Below, piece by piece: positions 13,081 through 15,795 of a stretch of 15,795 nucleotides of DNA. The stretch lies in the NCBI GenBank assembly GCA_013813215.1, contig JACCSC010000502.1, positions 1 through 15,795 of the forward strand, written 5' to 3'. Position numbers and translations under genes: made by a program. Position 1 is the stretch's first letter; each line of letters begins with the position of its first letter. Under the pieces are notes generated by a model. That model was not told the DNA's origin. It made no database searches and saw nothing but the letters and a program-made list of their open reading frames with translations. Origin of the DNA: Geodermatophilaceae bacterium. GTDB lineage: Bacteria > Actinomycetota > Actinomycetes > Mycobacteriales > Geodermatophilaceae.

Positions 13081-13410
13081 ATGAATCACGTCAGTCTGGA
13101 CGCGCTCGCGCGGGAGCAGCTGAAGCGGGCGGCGCAGTCGGGAAACGGCCGCAGCGCCGAGACCGTATTCGGCGGACACGAGAAAGTGTTGCGGCAGACG
13201 GTCATCGCGCTGATCGCCGGGGCGGAGTTGGCCGAGCACGAGAACCCGGGCGAAGCGACCCTGACGGTGATCGTGGGCCGCGTCGAACTGGCCGGGCAGG
13301 ACGCTTCCTGGACGGGCCGCGTCGGGGATCTGCTCGTCATACCGGATCAGCGGCACAGCCTGCGCGCCCTGGAGGATTCGGCGGTCCTGCTGACCGTGGC
13401 GAAGCGCTGA
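13081..13410 (+). CDS. Small cupin-fold protein
   Basis: A 109-residue protein whose centre has cupin character: AELAEHENPGEATLTVIVGRVEL, then GDLLVIPDQRHSLRALEDSAVLLTV. His53, Glu58 and His92 are possible metal ligands, but the full HxH...E motif is not present. Single-domain cupins of this type act as small-molecule binders or as metal-dependent enzymes; a role here cannot be assigned. ATG at 13081 has GAGGGAG 4 nt upstream, better than the upstream ATG at 13039. It sits between the DUF3072 gene (69 nt before) and selA (53 nt after), all on the plus strand. Confidence 0.82.
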   Translation: MNHVSLDALAREQLKRAAQSGNGRSAETVFGGHEKVLRQTVIALIAGAELAEHENPGEATLTVIVGRVELAGQDASWTGRVGDLLVIPDQRHSLRALEDSAVLLTVAKR

Positions 13411-13451
13411 ACTCGCGCCAGCACTAGAACCTCGCCTCCTCGACGGTCCTC

Positions 13452-13457
13452 TACAGT
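13452..13457 (+). promoter_or_regulatory. Candidate -10 box of selA (leaderless)
   Basis: TACAGT ends 6 nt before the GTG start of selA, with no ribosome site between. It resembles the boxes before selD (TACCGT) and tRNA-Sec (TACGGT). No clear -35 at 17 nt. Confidence 0.4.
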
Positions 13458-13463
13458 CGCCCC

Positions 13464-14756
13464 GTGTCCGACGTCCGGCGTCGCGTCCCCCGCACCGACA
13501 TCGTGCTGGCGGATCCGCTGCTGGTCGAGCCCATCCAGCGGCTTGGCCGAGCGCGGGTCAAGGCCGCGGTGCTCGCTACCCAGCAGCACGTCCGCGACGG
13601 CCGGCTCGACCCGGCGGATGCTGCCCCGGCCACCCTGGCGGCCCTCCCGGTCGGGGCCTGCTCGCTGAGCGAGGTACTCAACGCCAGCGGCGTCATCCTG
13701 CACACGAACCTCGGCCGGGCGCCCCTGTCCACCGCCGCACGTGAGGCCATCGCGGTCGCGGCCGGCACGACCGACGTGGAGCTGGACCTGGCCAGCGGCA
13801 AGCGTGGCCGGCGGGGCCGCGGCGCGCTGGCCGCCCTGGCGGCAAAGGTCCCGGACGCCGGCAGCGTCCTTGTGGTCAACAACGGCGCGGCCGCACTGGT
13901 CCTGGTGGCGACAGCGCTGGCCGCGGGTCGGGAGATCGTGGTCGCCCGGGGGGAGCTGGTCGAGATCGGCGACGGGTTCCGGCTTCCTGACCTGCTGATC
14001 AGTACCGGGGCCCGGCTGCGTGAGGTCGGGACGACGAACCGGGTCACCCTCGCCGACTACGAAGCCGCGGTGGGTCCGCGAACCGGGTTCGTGCTCAAGG
14101 TGCACCCCTCGAACTTCCTGGTGACCGGCTTCACCGCCAGCGTCCCGGTGTCCGAACTGGCCCGGCTGCCGGCTCCGGTGGTGGTGGACATCGGGTCCGG
14201 CCTGCTCGCGCCACACTCCCTCTTGCCGGCCGAGCCGGACGCCGCGAGTGCGCTGCGGAACGGCGCGGCCCTGGTGACGGCCAGCGGCGACAAGCTGCTC
14301 GGCGGCCCGCAGGCCGGCCTGCTGCTGGGCACCGCCGACGTGGTGACGGCCCTGCGCCGCCACCCGCTGGCCCGGGCGCTGCGCGTGGACAAGCTGACCC
14401 TGGCCGCACTGGAGGCGACCCTCGCCGGCCCGCAGCCGCCCACCGCGGCCGCCATCGCCGCGGAACCCTCGGCCTTGCGGGCGCGGGCCGAGCGGATCGT
14501 CCTATCGCTGGCCGAGGCCGGGATCGCCGCGACCGCGGTGGACAGCGACGCCGTGGTCGGGGGAGGCGGTGCGCCGGGGGTCGTGCTGCCCAGTGCCGCC
14601 GTCGCCTTGCCGGCGGCGTACGCCGAACGGTTGCGGCAGGCCCGGCCCGCGGTCCTCGGCCGGGTCGAGCGCGACCGCTGCCTGCTCGACCTGAGAGCGC
14701 TCCCGCCGGCCGACGACGAACGGTTGCTCGCCGCGGTTCTCGCCGCCGGAGCCTGA
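13464..14756 (+). CDS. selA: L-seryl-tRNA(Sec) selenium transferase
   Basis: A 430-residue PLP enzyme that converts Ser-tRNA-Sec to Sec-tRNA-Sec using selenophosphate, working as a large ring oligomer. Visible features are the N-terminal tRNA-binding region (1-65), NASGVILHTNLGRAPLS at about 73-89, VNNGAAALVLVATALAAG, GELVEIGDGFRLPDL, and the PLP lysine Lys277 in ASGDKLLGGPQAG. It is somewhat shorter than E. coli SelA (463), mainly at the N-terminus. The start is GTG at 13464, with a -10-like box just upstream and no ribosome site. It is followed after 4 nt by selB, so the two form an operon. Confidence 0.96.
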   Translation: MSDVRRRVPRTDIVLADPLLVEPIQRLGRARVKAAVLATQQHVRDGRLDPADAAPATLAALPVGACSLSEVLNASGVILHTNLGRAPLSTAAREAIAVAAGTTDVELDLASGKRGRRGRGALAALAAKVPDAGSVLVVNNGAAALVLVATALAAGREIVVARGELVEIGDGFRLPDLLISTGARLREVGTTNRVTLADYEAAVGPRTGFVLKVHPSNFLVTGFTASVPVSELARLPAPVVVDIGSGLLAPHSLLPAEPDAASALRNGAALVTASGDKLLGGPQAGLLLGTADVVTALRRHPLARALRVDKLTLAALEATLAGPQPPTAAAIAAEPSALRARAERIVLSLAEAGIAATAVDSDAVVGGGGAPGVVLPSAAVALPAAYAERLRQARPAVLGRVERDRCLLDLRALPPADDERLLAAVLAAGA

Positions 14757-14760
14757 ACCG

Positions 14761-15795
14761 GTGCACGTAGTCGCGACGGCCGGCCACGTCGACCACGGCA
14801 AGAGCACCCTCGTCCGGCTGCTCACCGGGATGGAACCTGACCGGTGGGCCGAGGAACGCCGCCGCGGCATGACCATCGACCTGGGCTTCGCCTGGACGAC
14901 GCTGCCCACCGGCGAGACTGTCGCCTTCGTCGACGTTCCCGGACACGAGCGGTTCGTCGGCAACATGCTCGCCGGGATCGGGCCGGTACCCGCCGCGCTC
15001 CTCGTGGTGGCCGCGGACCAGGGCTGGCAGGCCCAGTCCGCGGAGCATCTCGACGCGTTGGACGCGCTCGGCGTACGGCACGGGCTGCTGGCGGTGACCC
15101 GCTGCGACCTGGCGGATCCGTCCGAGGCGGAGGCCGAGGCGCTGGCGCACCTGGGGCGCACCTCGCTCGGCGCCCTGCCGACGGTCCGGGTCAGCGGCCG
15201 CACAGGGGAAGGGCTGGACGACCTGCTGCTGGCGCTGGCCCTGGTGATCGAGGATCTGCCCCCGCCCACTACGGACGGGGATGTGCGGCTGTGGGTGGAC
15301 CGCGCGTTCACGATCCGGGGCGCGGGGACCGTCGTGACCGGGACGCTGCCGGCGGGCACGGTTCGCGTCGGGGACGAACTCGCCCTCGCGGGTGGCGGTC
15401 CGCGCGTCGTCGTACGCGGCATCCAGTCGCTCGGCCGGGCCGCGGATTCGGTGGCGGCGGTGGCCCGGGTGGCCCTCAACCTGCGCGGTGTCGGGTTGGC
15501 CGACATCGGTCGAGGGGACGCCCTGGTGACACCGCGCCGCTGGCTGGACACGGACCAGGTCGACGTCCGGCTGCGCGGCGACCAGGCCGCAGACCTGCCG
15601 GGCGAGGTCATCCTGCACGTGGGGTCGGCCGCGGTGGCGGCCACCGTGCGGCCGCTCGGTTCGGACACCGCCCGGCTGCGCCTGCAGCGGTCGTTACCGC
15701 TGCGGATCGGCGATGCGGCCGCCCTGCGCGACCCGGGCCGGCGGCGGATCGCGGCCGGGGTGAGGGTGCTCGACGTACGGCCCCCGTCCCTGCGC
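14761..15795 (+). CDS. selB: Selenocysteine-specific elongation factor SelB, N-terminal 345 residues
   Basis: The gene runs off the right edge. The visible part has an EF-Tu-like GTPase domain: G1 GHVDHGKST (residues 8-16), the switch region RRRGMTIDLGF, G3 DVPGHE (58-63), and G4 as TRCD (113-116) rather than NKxD. Domain II follows (about 175-255, DRAFTIRGAGTVVTGTL) and domain III (about 265-345). The C-terminal winged helices that bind the SECIS element are outside the window. SelB delivers Sec-tRNA-Sec to UGA codons at the ribosome. The start is GTG at 14761, 4 nt after the selA stop, with GGAG about 10 nt upstream inside selA. Confidence 0.95.
   Translation, partial: MHVVATAGHVDHGKSTLVRLLTGMEPDRWAEERRRGMTIDLGFAWTTLPTGETVAFVDVPGHERFVGNMLAGIGPVPAALLVVAADQGWQAQSAEHLDALDALGVRHGLLAVTRCDLADPSEAEAEALAHLGRTSLGALPTVRVSGRTGEGLDDLLLALALVIEDLPPPTTDGDVRLWVDRAFTIRGAGTVVTGTLPAGTVRVGDELALAGGGPRVVVRGIQSLGRAADSVAAVARVALNLRGVGLADIGRGDALVTPRRWLDTDQVDVRLRGDQAADLPGEVILHVGSAAVAATVRPLGSDTARLRLQRSLPLRIGDAAALRDPGRRRIAAGVRVLDVRPPSLR

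Noticed and set aside
8452..14760. In-frame UGA codons extending a local gene into a selenoprotein
   Set aside because: The genes here end at stops consistent with family lengths, and no homology continues past a TGA.
14131..15668. Minus-strand open frames of 388 and 495 codons
   Set aside because: They are antisense to the clear selA and selB genes, with proline/arginine-rich composition typical of GC-rich shadow frames.
1..15795. CRISPR arrays, insertion sequences, rRNA, integrase or prophage genes
   Set aside because: No direct-repeat/spacer arrays, transposase motifs or phage-type proteins were seen; the only strong repeat is the heptad region.

Overview
This is a very GC-rich chromosomal window with an actinobacterial gene set: a SigB/SigF-family sigma factor, an ANTAR regulator, a SigE-like ECF sigma factor, DUF3072 and DUF1697 proteins, and many starts with a -10-like box placed to give leaderless mRNA. 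I cannot name the genus; protein style suggests a free-living actinomycete.

Layout. (1) 1-830 looks eroded or mis-sequenced: the N-terminal part of a CysH-type sulfonucleotide reductase on the minus strand, with an apparent 2-nt frameshift near its start, then a C-terminal fragment of a family-9 glycosyltransferase with no start. (2) 815-1651 is a short-chain dehydrogenase (minus), apparently driven by a SigB/SigF-type promoter in the divergent gap it shares with the sigma gene. (3) 1888-8390 is a signalling block: a SigB/SigF-like sigma factor followed by a receiver-less CheB methylesterase with a Cys/His cluster (plus), a PAS-GAF-SpoIIE-like protein whose phosphatase metal ligands are largely lost (minus), a GAF-ANTAR regulator (plus), and a CheR-PAS-coiled-coil-PAS protein (minus). 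No CheA, CheW, receptor or flagellar gene is seen, so this looks like a stress-signalling use of CheB/CheR parts rather than chemotaxis. (4) 8452-15795 carries a complete selenocysteine-insertion set in two pieces: selD (minus, 8452-9450), then tRNA-Sec (12690-12785), selA (13464-14756) and selB (14761 to window end, partial). Between and among them lie a DUF4396 membrane protein behind a CsoR-type operator palindrome, an ECF sigma factor (frameshifted) with a translationally coupled one-TM partner, a DUF1697 protein, a four-TM membrane protein with a SigB/SigF-type promoter, a DUF3072 protein and a small cupin.

How it fits together. SelD makes selenophosphate, SelA converts Ser-tRNA-Sec to Sec-tRNA-Sec, and SelB delivers it to UGA codons; no selenoprotein gene was recognised here, so the client (commonly formate dehydrogenase) should be elsewhere. 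The sigma factor may control genes inside the window: two candidate promoters with a GGGTA-type -10 lie before the dehydrogenase and the four-TM protein. Two frameshifts (cysH, ECF sigma) each look like a loss of 1-2 nt from an otherwise clean reading frame, so sequencing or assembly error must be considered alongside real decay.
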